This document shows positions 7,030 to 13,432 of a stretch of 13,432 bases of DNA, in pieces (position 1 is the first letter of the stretch; each line of letters begins with the position of its first letter). The notes under the pieces were generated by a model, which had not been told where the DNA came from, made no database searches, and saw only the letters and a list, made by a program, of their open reading frames with translations. Source of the stretch: Fen-1258 sp964595365 (lineage in GTDB: Bacteria > Bacteroidota > Ignavibacteria > Ignavibacteriales > Melioribacteraceae); contig CAZQQC010000084.1 in the NCBI GenBank assembly GCA_964595365.1, forward strand, positions 1 to 13,432, given 5' to 3'. A program made the translations under genes and the position numbers.

Positions 7030-7734
7030 CTAATTTGTTTTAATATGCAAGCCGCATTCTTTTGTATCCGGATTTTCCCACCACCATCTTCCGTCTCTGA
7101 TATTGCCGCCGTCTTGAACCGGTCGGGTGCACGGTGCGCAGCCTATGCTTCTGTAATTTTGTTTATATAACCGGTTGTAAGGAATATTGTTTTTGTTTAT
7201 GTAATTCCAAACATGCTCTTCAGTCCAGTTGAAGAGAGGATTTATTTTTATGATCGAAAAATTTTCGTCGTATCCGGCAATATTGATATTGCTTCTTGTA
7301 ACGGCTTGTTCCCTGCGCAGTCCGGTTATCCATGCCTTCATACCTTTCAGTGCGCGTTTCAATGGTTCTATCTTTCTAACATGGCAGCAATATTTTCTGT
7401 CATCAACGCTGTTGTAGAAAAGATTAATTCCTTTTTGATGAACCATTTCCTCTACAAGTTTGTAATCCGGGAAGTAGATATCAATTTTTGTATTGTATTC
7501 GTCCATTGTTTTTTCGATCAGCTTGTATGTTTCTGCAGGAAGTCTGCCGGTATCGAGAGTAAAAATTTTTGCCGGACTCTTTAACGAAACCAGCATTTGT
7601 GTTATTGCCTGATCTTCGATACTGAAGCTTGTGGCAAATGCGAGTGCATTTTCATATTCTTCGGAAAAATATTTCAAAATTTCTCCGGCACTTTTTCCGG
7701 CTAACATGTTATTTAGTTCTTCTATTTTTCTCAT
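7030..7734 (-). CDS. cysH: Assimilatory APS reductase (CysH, [4Fe-4S] type)
   Basis: A 234-residue reductase producing sulfite and AMP, taking electrons from thioredoxin or glutaredoxin. The substrate loop is SFSIEDQAI (36-44). The two cysteine pairs in RKYCCHVRK (C116, C117) and IGCAPCTRP (C199, C202) are those binding a [4Fe-4S] cluster in bacterial APS reductases. PAPS-specific enzymes such as E. coli CysH lack them. The C-terminal KECGLH supplies the catalytic cysteine (C227). The choice of APS fits the absence of an APS kinase (CysC) in the window. It begins 25 nt after cysA, with a weak AAAGAAA upstream. Confidence 0.93.
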   Translation of the reverse strand: MRKIEELNNMLAGKSAGEILKYFSEEYENALAFATSFSIEDQAITQMLVSLKSPAKIFTLDTGRLPAETYKLIEKTMDEYNTKIDIYFPDYKLVEEMVHQKGINLFYNSVDDRKYCCHVRKIEPLKRALKGMKAWITGLRREQAVTRSNINIAGYDENFSIIKINPLFNWTEEHVWNYINKNNIPYNRLYKQNYRSIGCAPCTRPVQDGGNIRDGRWWWENPDTKECGLHIKTN

Positions 7735-7759
7735 CGTATTTCTTTCAATTATTTACTCT

Positions 7760-8833
7760 TTAGATTATTACAAGCGATTCATCAATTGTATGTTCGGAAT
7801 TCCCGAACGCGTGATATTCAGTTATCTGCAAAAAAACTTCAGCGCCTTCCGTAAAACCGCTTGAGTGGGCAACACCCTTTGGTACGTGGGCAATAATTTG
7901 TTTATTGGTTCCAATGATCAGCTGTAATTCTATCAGCGCTCCTTTGAATCTTGTTTTACTTATTCTTGCATTTACACTGTTGAATTCCGGCGCCGAGCTT
8001 ACGTAAACATCGTTCGGTCTGAAATAGATTCTAATTTTTTGCCCGGGCTGATAACCATTAACTCTAAATGTAAACTGTCCCCAGCTCACGGTATGCGGCT
8101 CAACTACTTCAGCTTCAACAAAATTATTTTCACCTACGAACTCTGCAACGAAAGGAGTAGCGGGATTGTCAAAAATTTCTGCCGGTGTTCCTTCTTGTTC
8201 AATTTTCCCTTTATTCATCACAAAAATTTTATGGGCAATCTCAAGCGCTTCGTGCTGATCGTGAGTAACAAATAGAGTAGTCACTTGCGTTTGTTCGTGA
8301 AGTTGTAAGATCCATTTACGAAGTTCTTCCCTCACTTTTGCATCGAGCGCGCCGAAAGGTTCATCGAGCAATAAAATATTTGGGCGGGCTGCAAGCGCAC
8401 GTGCAACCGCAACACGCTGCCTTTGACCGCCTGAAATCTGTGATGGATATCTTTTCTCTAATCCTCTCAATTGAACGAGTTCCAAAAGTTCCGATACACG
8501 CTGAGCAATTTCATGTTTGGGAGTTTTTCTTACTTTTAATCCAAAAGCGATATTGTCGTAAATAGTCATATGTTTGAAAAGGGCGTAATGCTGAAAAACA
8601 AAACCAACATTCCGATCACGCGGAGAAGCAGATGTAGTTTCCTTTCCTGTCAGATGGATCGATCCGTTATCCGGAATTTCCAATCCGGCAATCATTCTAA
8701 GCAGAGTACTTTTTCCCGAACCGCTCGGTCCTAAAAGAGCAACAAGTTCGCCGGTCTCTATTTGAAAGTTAACATCGTCAACAGCGGTAAATCCGTTAAA
8801 TTTTTTTGTAAGATTTGAAACTTCGATGCTCAT
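7760..8833 (-). CDS. cysA: Sulfate/thiosulfate ABC importer ATPase, CysA
   Basis: A 357-residue nucleotide-binding subunit of the SulT importer. Walker A is GPSGSGKST (35-43), the Q-loop glutamine is in FVFQHYALF, the signature is SGGQRQR (134-140), Walker B is LLLDEP (154-159) and the switch histidine is H191. From about residue 235 a C-terminal TOBE-like beta domain follows (GENNFVEAEV onward, IYFRPNDVYV), as in CysA (E. coli 365 residues). Its ATG overlaps the cysW stop by 4 nt (ATGA), indicating coupled translation. The same subunit could serve molybdate or other oxyanions in other settings; the neighbours point to sulfate. Confidence 0.95.
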   Translation of the reverse strand: MSIEVSNLTKKFNGFTAVDDVNFQIETGELVALLGPSGSGKSTLLRMIAGLEIPDNGSIHLTGKETTSASPRDRNVGFVFQHYALFKHMTIYDNIAFGLKVRKTPKHEIAQRVSELLELVQLRGLEKRYPSQISGGQRQRVAVARALAARPNILLLDEPFGALDAKVREELRKWILQLHEQTQVTTLFVTHDQHEALEIAHKIFVMNKGKIEQEGTPAEIFDNPATPFVAEFVGENNFVEAEVVEPHTVSWGQFTFRVNGYQPGQKIRIYFRPNDVYVSSAPEFNSVNARISKTRFKGALIELQLIIGTNKQIIAHVPKGVAHSSGFTEGAEVFLQITEYHAFGNSEHTIDESLVII

Positions 8834-9744
8834 ATATTTTCACCTACAGATATATAATTTGATTCAGCTAATTCTTGCTTAATCTTTGTCTCTGCAAATT
8901 TTTTGAGTGCGAGCGTAATTACTGCCAGCAAAGTGAGCAGCGATGCAACAGCGAATGCTGCATTCATCCTATATTCGTTGTAAAGAATTTCTGCATGAAG
9001 AGGAATTGTATTTGTTAAACCGCGTATGTGCCCCGATACAACGGAGACAGCACCAAACTCGCCCATTGCACGGGCGTTGCACAAAATTACTCCGTAAATC
9101 AAAGCCCATTTAATATTAGGGAAGGTAACGTGGAGAAATGTTTTCCATCCTCCTGCACCGAGTACCAATGCAGCTTGTTCTTCTTCGGTGCCGTTCATCT
9201 GCATTATTGGAATCAATTCGCGTGCAACAAAAGGAAAAGTTACAAATATAGTTGCCAGTACAATGCCAGGTACAGCATAAATAATTTTGATATCGTTCGC
9301 ATAAAGCCAATCCCCGAACCAGCCTTGCAAACCGAAAAGCAGAACGAATATCATGCCCGAAACAACCGGAGAAACAGTGAAGGGAAGATCAATTAAGGTG
9401 GTTAAAATATTCTTTCCCTGGAAACGGAATTTTGCTATAAGCCATGAAGCGGCTAAACCAAAAATCATATTGCACGGAACTGCAATAACAGCGGTTATCA
9501 AAGTTAGTTTGATTGCCGCGAACGAAGCATCGTCGCTGATTGCCGCATAATATGCTGCGGTTCCTTTTTCAAATGCTTTTACGAATACCAAAACTAAGGG
9601 AGCGCACACAAAAACCGCTATGAACAAAATCGAAATTCCGATGATAAGCAATCGAATCAAAAATGATTCCGTAAGTTTTGGACTTTTTGATTCATTTCTT
9701 TTTTGTGTACGAATATTTTTTAATATGCCATTGATCTTTTTCAT
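8830..9744 (-). CDS. cysW: Sulfate ABC importer permease CysW
   Basis: A 304-residue inner-membrane permease of the CysTW pair. After a basic, cytoplasmic N-terminus of about 25 residues come roughly six hydrophobic segments, the first around RLLIIGISILFIAVFV. The family's GLAASWLIAKFRFQGK and DLPFTVSPVVSG motifs are present. The EAA-type cytoplasmic loop that docks on CysA is EEEQAALVLGAGGWKTF, followed by the conserved ARAMGEFGAVSVVSGHI. Length is near the family norm (about 290). It overlaps both cysT and cysA by 4 nt, a tightly coupled block that would favour balanced subunit synthesis. Confidence 0.95.
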   Translation of the reverse strand: MKKINGILKNIRTQKRNESKSPKLTESFLIRLLIIGISILFIAVFVCAPLVLVFVKAFEKGTAAYYAAISDDASFAAIKLTLITAVIAVPCNMIFGLAASWLIAKFRFQGKNILTTLIDLPFTVSPVVSGMIFVLLFGLQGWFGDWLYANDIKIIYAVPGIVLATIFVTFPFVARELIPIMQMNGTEEEQAALVLGAGGWKTFLHVTFPNIKWALIYGVILCNARAMGEFGAVSVVSGHIRGLTNTIPLHAEILYNEYRMNAAFAVASLLTLLAVITLALKKFAETKIKQELAESNYISVGENI

Positions 9745-10604
9745 GAAATCGGATTCTTCTTATTGATGCGTGACTGAAGAATATTTATTAAAAGAATAAG
9801 TATGAACGATGCAGCAAGCATTGTAACGGCAATTGATGTTGCGCCGGCGTAATCATATTGTTCGAGCCGTGTAACAATTAGTAATGCTGAAATTTCTGTT
9901 TTCATCGGCATGTTGCCGGCAATAAAAATTACCGAACCGTATTCACCAAGAGCACGTGCAAATGCAAGAACAAAACCTGTTATTACCGCCGGACGAATGA
10001 CAGGCAGTATTACACGCCATATTATTTGCCATCTTGTTGCACCGAGGCTTGCGGCGGCTTCTTCGACATCAACTTCCAACGCTTCAAGAACCGGTTGTAC
10101 AGTACGTACAACGAAGGGGAGACCTATAAAAATTAGAGCAATTGTAATTCCTATTGGTGTATATGCTGCTTTAATTCCTATTGATTGCAAGTATTTTCCA
10201 AACCATCCGTTCTCTGCATAAAGACTTGTAAGAGTAATTCCGGCAATTGCTGTAGGAAGTGCGAACGGCAGATCAACAAGTGCATCAATAATTCTCTTTG
10301 CCGGGAAATTATAACGCACGAGCGACCATGCAACAAGGGGACCGAAAAAAACATTAATCATTCCGGCGGTAAACGAAGCGCCGAAAGTTAAGCCGAATGA
10401 TGATAGAACGCGCGGACTCGAGATTGTAGAATAGAATTGATCCCACGTCAGACTAAATGTTTTGAAGAAGAGTGTAGAAAGTGGAACCAGCACAATCATG
10501 CTTAAATAAAACATTGTAAAGCCAAGCGATAATCCGAAACCTGGAATTACTCTTCTGTTCCTTTTGCTGTCACTTATTCTCGATAATATTTTTTTAATGT
10601 TCAT
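9741..10604 (-). CDS. cysT: Sulfate ABC importer permease CysT (CysU)
   Basis: A 287-residue permease partner of CysW. The N-terminal RVIPGFGLSLGFTMFYLS and the DLPFALPTAIAGITLT stretch are characteristic of CysT. About six transmembrane segments are visible. The EAA loop is EVDVEEAAASLGATRWQIIW, and ARALGEYGSVIFIAGNMP follows. The ATG at 10604 has no clear ribosome site, but no better in-frame start precedes the conserved region. Unlike the rest of the transport block, it is separated from the upstream gene by 148 nt, so it may have its own expression control or lie after a processing site. Confidence 0.95.
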   Translation of the reverse strand: MNIKKILSRISDSKRNRRVIPGFGLSLGFTMFYLSMIVLVPLSTLFFKTFSLTWDQFYSTISSPRVLSSFGLTFGASFTAGMINVFFGPLVAWSLVRYNFPAKRIIDALVDLPFALPTAIAGITLTSLYAENGWFGKYLQSIGIKAAYTPIGITIALIFIGLPFVVRTVQPVLEALEVDVEEAAASLGATRWQIIWRVILPVIRPAVITGFVLAFARALGEYGSVIFIAGNMPMKTEISALLIVTRLEQYDYAGATSIAVTMLAASFILILLINILQSRINKKNPIS

Positions 10605-10752
10605 AATATAGATTAATTACTTTATGCTAAATAACTCGACTTACACAAGGTTTGATCTACAATAAAAAAATGTAACTGTAAAACGGGTATTTTCTCTAAA
10701 ACATCAAAAATTCGTTTGTGAAGCCCAAACCATGCATAACATCGGTAAATAA
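10605..10752. other. 148-nt spacer between sulfate-binding protein gene and cysT
   Basis: This is the largest gap inside the transport genes. I see no intrinsic terminator. A modest hairpin (GTTTG/CAAAC on the minus strand) and a second possible pairing of GGTTTG with CAAACC are present but weak. No convincing gene lies here. It could allow the binding protein to be made in excess over the membrane subunits, a common pattern for ABC importers, through mRNA processing or partial termination. Confidence 0.3.
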
Positions 10753-11817
10753 TTATTTCCCTAACGTGGCATAAAGCTGATCGAATGTACCGCCATCTGC
10801 AAAATGTTTTTTCTGAACTTTCTGCCATCCGCCCAAGACTTCGTCGATTGTAAACAAATTTACCTTAGGAAATTTATTTTCGTATTTTTTAGCAATCGAC
10901 TTTATCCGCGGGCGATAAAAATTATCTGCAGCTATTTTTTGTCCTTCTTCTGAATAAAGATATTCGAGATAAGCTTGAGCAGCGGCACGTGTTTTATGTT
11001 TATCAACAACTTTATCTACAACTGCTACCGGAGGCTCGGCAAGAATACTTATTGACGGTGTAACAATTTCAAATTTGTTTTCTCCGAATTCTTTGACAGC
11101 AAGAAGAGCTTCGTTTTCCCATGCAAGCAGAACGTCACCTATTCCGCGCTCAACAAAAGTTGTTGTTGAACCACGTGCGCCGGTATCGAGCACCGGGACA
11201 TTATTAAATAAACGCTTTATGAAATCTCTAATTTTATTTTCATCTCCGTTAAATTTTTTAAGTGCGTAGCCCCACGCAGCAAGATAATTCCACCGGGCGC
11301 CACCGGAAGTCTTTGGATTAGGAGTTATCACCGATACTTCTTTACGCACCAAATCATTCCAGTCTTTAATTTTTTTCGGATTCCCTTTTCGTACAAGAAA
11401 AACAATAGTAGAAGTATAAGGTGTGCTGTTGTTGGGTAATCTTTTCTGCCAATCTGCTGCCAGTAATTTTGAATGTTCGGCAATGGCATCAATATCGTAT
11501 GCCAAAGCAAGCGTTACAACATCGGCTTCCAGTCCGTCGATAACTGCGCGTGCTTGCTTGCCGGATCCGCCGTGCGACTGGTTAATTGTTATATTCTGCC
11601 CTGTTTTTTCTTTCCAGTGTTTTGCAAAACTTGTGTTAAAAGCCTGGTATAGTTCGCGTGTAGGATCATAAGAAACATTTAAAAGTTTTATTTCATTTTG
11701 TGCTACTGTGTTTGAAGAAGTATTATTTTTTACCGGCTTATTGTTAGGAGCCGCGTTTATAAATAGAATTGTTGTGACTAAAGCCAGTAAATATTTTGTT
11801 CCGAATAAATTTTTCAT
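10753..11817 (-). CDS. sbp: Periplasmic sulfate-binding protein (Sbp/CysP family)
   Basis: A 354-residue solute-binding protein that delivers sulfate to CysTWA. The N-terminus MKNLFGTKYLLALVTTILF looks like a signal peptide, followed by an Asn/Thr-rich linker. The mature protein starts near KLLNVSYDPTRELY. Family motifs include NQSHGGSGKQARAV and NPKTSGGARWNYLAAWG, plus the acidic GIGDVLLAWENEA and the C-terminal FADGGTFDQLY. Length matches Sbp/CysP (about 330-340 plus signal). It starts 28 nt after the porin gene, with AAGGAAG 7 nt before the ATG. Sbp and CysP differ in preference for sulfate or thiosulfate, which the sequence does not settle. Confidence 0.94.
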   Translation of the reverse strand: MKNLFGTKYLLALVTTILFINAAPNNKPVKNNTSSNTVAQNEIKLLNVSYDPTRELYQAFNTSFAKHWKEKTGQNITINQSHGGSGKQARAVIDGLEADVVTLALAYDIDAIAEHSKLLAADWQKRLPNNSTPYTSTIVFLVRKGNPKKIKDWNDLVRKEVSVITPNPKTSGGARWNYLAAWGYALKKFNGDENKIRDFIKRLFNNVPVLDTGARGSTTTFVERGIGDVLLAWENEALLAVKEFGENKFEIVTPSISILAEPPVAVVDKVVDKHKTRAAAQAYLEYLYSEEGQKIAADNFYRPRIKSIAKKYENKFPKVNLFTIDEVLGGWQKVQKKHFADGGTFDQLYATLGK

Positions 11818-11845
11818 TTCAGTTCTTCCTTATTCGATTTTCATT

Positions 11846-12973
11846 TTAGAAATAAAGTTGAAGTTGTGTCGAAAATACGTCGTTGTTAATCTCGACGGTT
11901 TCTTCTTTCTTTAATATGTAGTTCACCTGAATTTTAGCCCACTCATTGAAAAAGTAATTAACACCGAAAGTATATGCTTTTGAAACAAGTCCGGTTAATT
12001 CTTTATTAGGGTTGTATGAATCCAGCTTTATAATTGGCTGAAGTTTTTTAGGAATTATATAATAGCCTATCAGTGCATACCAGCCATTCTTTTTGATACT
12101 GCCGTCTTCACCAGATAAGTATTCGGCGGCAATTCCAAGTGATTTGTAAACAAATTTTAGTTCAGCTCCGTAACGAACTCTTGCCCGTGCTTTTTCCGGT
12201 GTTCCCCAAACATCATAACCATTGTAATACGAGCCGCCTATATCTATCTCTTTGAAAGGATGGAGAATAATTCTTCCGGCAAAATCTTTCGGTTTATTTT
12301 TATCCCCCGAATTGATACCGGCGCCGTTAAATACACCTAAATAGTAGTCAAACAGATATTGCTCTTCAATTTTGATTATGTTGCCGTTTAGTTGCAGGCC
12401 AATATCCCGTCCATTTTGGTTTCCCAATACATCGGATCCCCGTGCTGTTAATGCTTCTACAACTTGTGAACGGTCTATACTCTCTAATTTTTGGCTCGAT
12501 GTTAAATTTTCGAGCGAGATAGGAATCTTAAATTGTCCGGCAGTAATTTTTAGATAATCATCTAAAGTAAAGTTGATATATCCATCAACAAGTTTTGGCG
12601 ATACGGCAAAATCAAGCTGCAGCCTATAATCCCAGCCGGAGGCAATAGTTCCTTTTAAATCCAATCTGACTCTTCTTAAATCGGCGCCGTCTATTTTGTT
12701 TGTTTGTTGAAAAGATTGATATCTGAATTGAGTGTACCCGCTGAGCTGTAACGGTTTGCCTGCAGCAATTTCGAACTTCTTTTGTTTTTCTTTTTCTTCA
12801 AGTTGTTTATTAATCGCTTCCGCTTTTAATGAATCGGCGGCAGTCTGTGTTATTATTTTTTTTTCTACGAGTACTTTTATAAGTTGATCTGTACTTTGTG
12901 CTGTTAAACTATTAGTGAATACTGTAAATAGAGCCAGCAACAATGTGAAGTACTTCAATTTTGTGATTTTCAT
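11846..12973 (-). CDS. Outer-membrane porin, OprO/OprP (phosphate-selective porin) family
   Basis: A 375-residue beta-barrel protein. It starts with a signal peptide (MKITKLKYFTLLLALFTVF, probable cleavage near LTAQ). A short helical, charged segment (about 30-65) follows, then a barrel opening with PLQLSGYTQFRYQSFQ. DLRRVRLDLKGTIASGWDYRLQLDFA and the KITAGQFKIPISLENL strand fit the OprO/OprP family, and the protein ends in the outer-membrane signature of alternating residues with a final Phe (QLQLYF). As the first full gene of the cluster, 28 nt before the sulfate-binding protein, it likely admits sulfate or related anions across the outer membrane. That specificity is inferred from position. 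AGGA lies 9 nt before the ATG. Confidence 0.88.
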   Translation of the reverse strand: MKITKLKYFTLLLALFTVFTNSLTAQSTDQLIKVLVEKKIITQTAADSLKAEAINKQLEEKEKQKKFEIAAGKPLQLSGYTQFRYQSFQQTNKIDGADLRRVRLDLKGTIASGWDYRLQLDFAVSPKLVDGYINFTLDDYLKITAGQFKIPISLENLTSSQKLESIDRSQVVEALTARGSDVLGNQNGRDIGLQLNGNIIKIEEQYLFDYYLGVFNGAGINSGDKNKPKDFAGRIILHPFKEIDIGGSYYNGYDVWGTPEKARARVRYGAELKFVYKSLGIAAEYLSGEDGSIKKNGWYALIGYYIIPKKLQPIIKLDSYNPNKELTGLVSKAYTFGVNYFFNEWAKIQVNYILKKEETVEINNDVFSTQLQLYF

Positions 12974-13010
12974 AAAATTATGTCCTTTGTTTTTCTAAAA
13001 TTTGATTATA

Positions 13011-13047
13011 AGCTTTTCAACAGATATGCCAACCATGCTGAACAGCT
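13011..13047 (-). promoter_or_regulatory. Hairpin in the 5' leader upstream of the porin gene
   Basis: On the minus strand TTCAGCA pairs with TGTTGAA (one G-U), and a flanking AGCT pairs with AGCT across one mismatch, giving about 11 pairs around a 13-nt loop. No U-tract follows, so it is not a terminator. Its base begins about 37 nt before the porin ATG. The CAGCA in its first arm can also pair with TGCTG in the four-Cys codon run of the upstream leader ORF, which offers a possible, weak switch. Confidence 0.4.
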
Positions 13048-13101
13048 AAACTTGTTTTCTTTTTTCTGATAAAGTATGTAGTAGAATTAAGTATTAGCAG
13101 A

Positions 13102-13263
13102 TTAACAACAGCAACAGGACATTCTACAAGGCATAGATCGAAAGCTAATAGCGGTGTGGTTTGCTTTTGTTGATGAAACAGGAAATATTTCATCGGAGTG
13201 TACCGGTGCAAACTTACGCGATACTTTGTCTCTATGTTCAATTGGATTTTTCATTTTTGGCAT
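13102..13263 (-). CDS. Putative Cys-codon leader ORF ending SMPCRMSCCCC
   Basis: An ATG at 13263 opens 53 codons. The last eleven residues are SMPCRMSCCCC, with four consecutive Cys codons (TGT TGC TGT TGT) directly before TAA. It lies between a terminator and the porin gene, in the 5' leader of a cysteine/methionine supply operon. AAGG lies 9 nt before the ATG. Poly-Cys upstream ORFs that sense cysteine are known in mycobacteria, so a cysteine-responsive leader peptide is an attractive reading here. The rest of the peptide is unremarkable and hydrophilic. Caution: the Cys run comes from a TGT-like low-complexity tract, which another frame reads as VAVVN. Confidence 0.5.
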   Translation of the reverse strand: MPKMKNPIEHRDKVSRKFAPVHSDEIFPVSSTKANHTAISFRSMPCRMSCCCC

Positions 13264-13280
13264 TTTGTTGAACCTTATAT

Positions 13281-13311
13281 AAAAAAAAACCCTTCGTTAT
13301 TCGAAGGGTTT
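13281..13311 (-). terminator. Intrinsic terminator in the leader (minus strand)
   Basis: A perfect 10-bp stem (AAACCCTTCG with CGAAGGGTTT) with a 5-nt AATAA loop is followed on the minus strand by six further T residues, making nine in a row. The other strand lacks a U-tract, so the direction is minus. It lies 28 nt after the stop of the Met/Cys-rich reading frame. It either ends that upstream gene or acts as an attenuator for the sulfate operon. Confidence 0.85.
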
Positions 13312-13356
13312 GTCTAAAAAATTTTGTTATAAGTAAAGCTTAGGCAATCTCCTCCG
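13302..13356 (-). promoter_or_regulatory. Possible antiterminator pairing between leader-peptide codons and terminator stem
   Basis: On the minus strand, CGGAGG (13356-13351), inside the Ala-Glu-Glu codons near the end of the Met/Cys peptide, can pair over 6 bp (one G-U) with CCTTCG (13307-13302), the top of the terminator's first arm. The two stems are mutually exclusive. A ribosome stalled on the Met/Cys codons would leave CGGAGG free, since it begins 19 nt after the first base of the last ATG of the run. One at the stop codon would cover it. The pairing is short and unproven. Confidence 0.35.
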
Positions 13357-13432
13357 CGGACGGATAAGTGTTCATACACATGCACATTGCCATCATTAAA
13401 GAATTGTTTGCGCTATTTACTTTGTTCTGTTT
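13340..13432 (-). CDS. Met/Cys-rich reading frame MMAMCMCMNTYPSAEEIA, probable leader peptide, cut at window edge
   Basis: The frame is open from the right edge for 30 codons and ends in TAA at 13340. The first ATG in view is at 13396 and would give the 18-residue peptide MMAMCMCMNTYPSAEEIA, but the real start may lie outside the window. No ribosome site precedes 13396. Five Met and two Cys codons fall within eight codons. Directly downstream is an intrinsic terminator. That is the layout of an amino-acid leader peptide with attenuator, here matching the operon's products, cysteine and methionine. Alternatively it is the C-terminus of an unrelated gene. Confidence 0.5.
   Translation of the reverse strand, partial: KQNKVNSANNSLMMAMCMCMNTYPSAEEIA

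Noticed and set aside
10622..10828. 68-residue frame overlapping the 3' end of the sulfate-binding protein gene
   Set aside because: It begins inside sbp in a different frame, has no family resemblance and no ribosome site. It is a shadow of sbp running into the spacer.
13017..13241. 74-residue reading frame in the leader (from a TTG start)
   Set aside because: It needs a TTG start with no good ribosome site and overlaps the ATG-started Cys-rich ORF in another frame. It has no recognisable family. It is kept only as the competing explanation of the TGT-rich tract.
12974..13280. Promoter for the cluster between the terminator and the porin gene
   Set aside because: I looked for sigma-70-like and Bacteroidota-type (TAnnTTTG) elements. 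The TA-rich candidates had poor spacing or missing partner boxes, so none is annotated.
12974..13432. SAM, cobalamin or other known riboswitch in the leader
   Set aside because: I could not find the multi-helix cores of SAM-type or cobalamin riboswitches; only simple hairpins are visible. A covariance-model search would be decisive.

Overview
The window looks like part of an AT-rich genome of the Bacteroidota/Ignavibacteria kind. It encodes an outer-membrane OprO/OprP-type porin, several starts have little Shine-Dalgarno sequence, and the assimilatory genes resemble those of that group. The lineage is inferred from protein character only. Every convincing gene is on the minus strand, so transcription runs from high to low coordinates. 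Both ends of the window cut features.

Layout in transcription order. (1) 13432-12974 is a leader region of about 460 nt without a conventional gene. It holds the end of a reading frame with a Met/Cys-rich stretch (MMAMCMCM), a perfect intrinsic terminator, a 53-codon reading frame ending in SMPCRMSCCCC and a stop, and a hairpin just upstream of the porin. (2) 12973-7760 is uptake: porin, periplasmic sulfate-binding protein, permeases CysT and CysW, and ATPase CysA. (3) 7734-4599 is activation and reduction: a [4Fe-4S] APS reductase (CysH), then CysD and CysN of ATP sulfurylase. A possible 37-codon ORF lies between cysD and cysN. (4) 4582-1053 is siroheme synthesis (CysG) and the siroheme sulfite reductase. 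(5) 1063-1 is sulfur handling and incorporation: a TusA-like protein, a ThiS-like sulfur carrier with a tail after its Gly-Gly, and the start of an O-acetylhomoserine sulfhydrylase (MetY), cut at the left edge.

Together the genes give a nearly complete route from external sulfate to homocysteine: porin, SulT-type ABC importer, APS, sulfite (directly from APS, since no APS kinase is present), sulfide on a siroheme enzyme, and then probably a protein thiocarboxylate on the ThiS-like carrier that MetY uses. That last step resembles the HcyS/MetY route described in Wolinella succinogenes. The processing protease and activating enzyme that route needs are not in the window and could lie past the left edge.

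The most interesting part is the leader. Two reading frames rich in Met and Cys codons, one of them followed by a terminator with a possible competing pairing, suggest that the pathway's amino-acid products control it by ribosome stalling (attenuation). This is inference from sequence and geometry and needs comparative or experimental tests.
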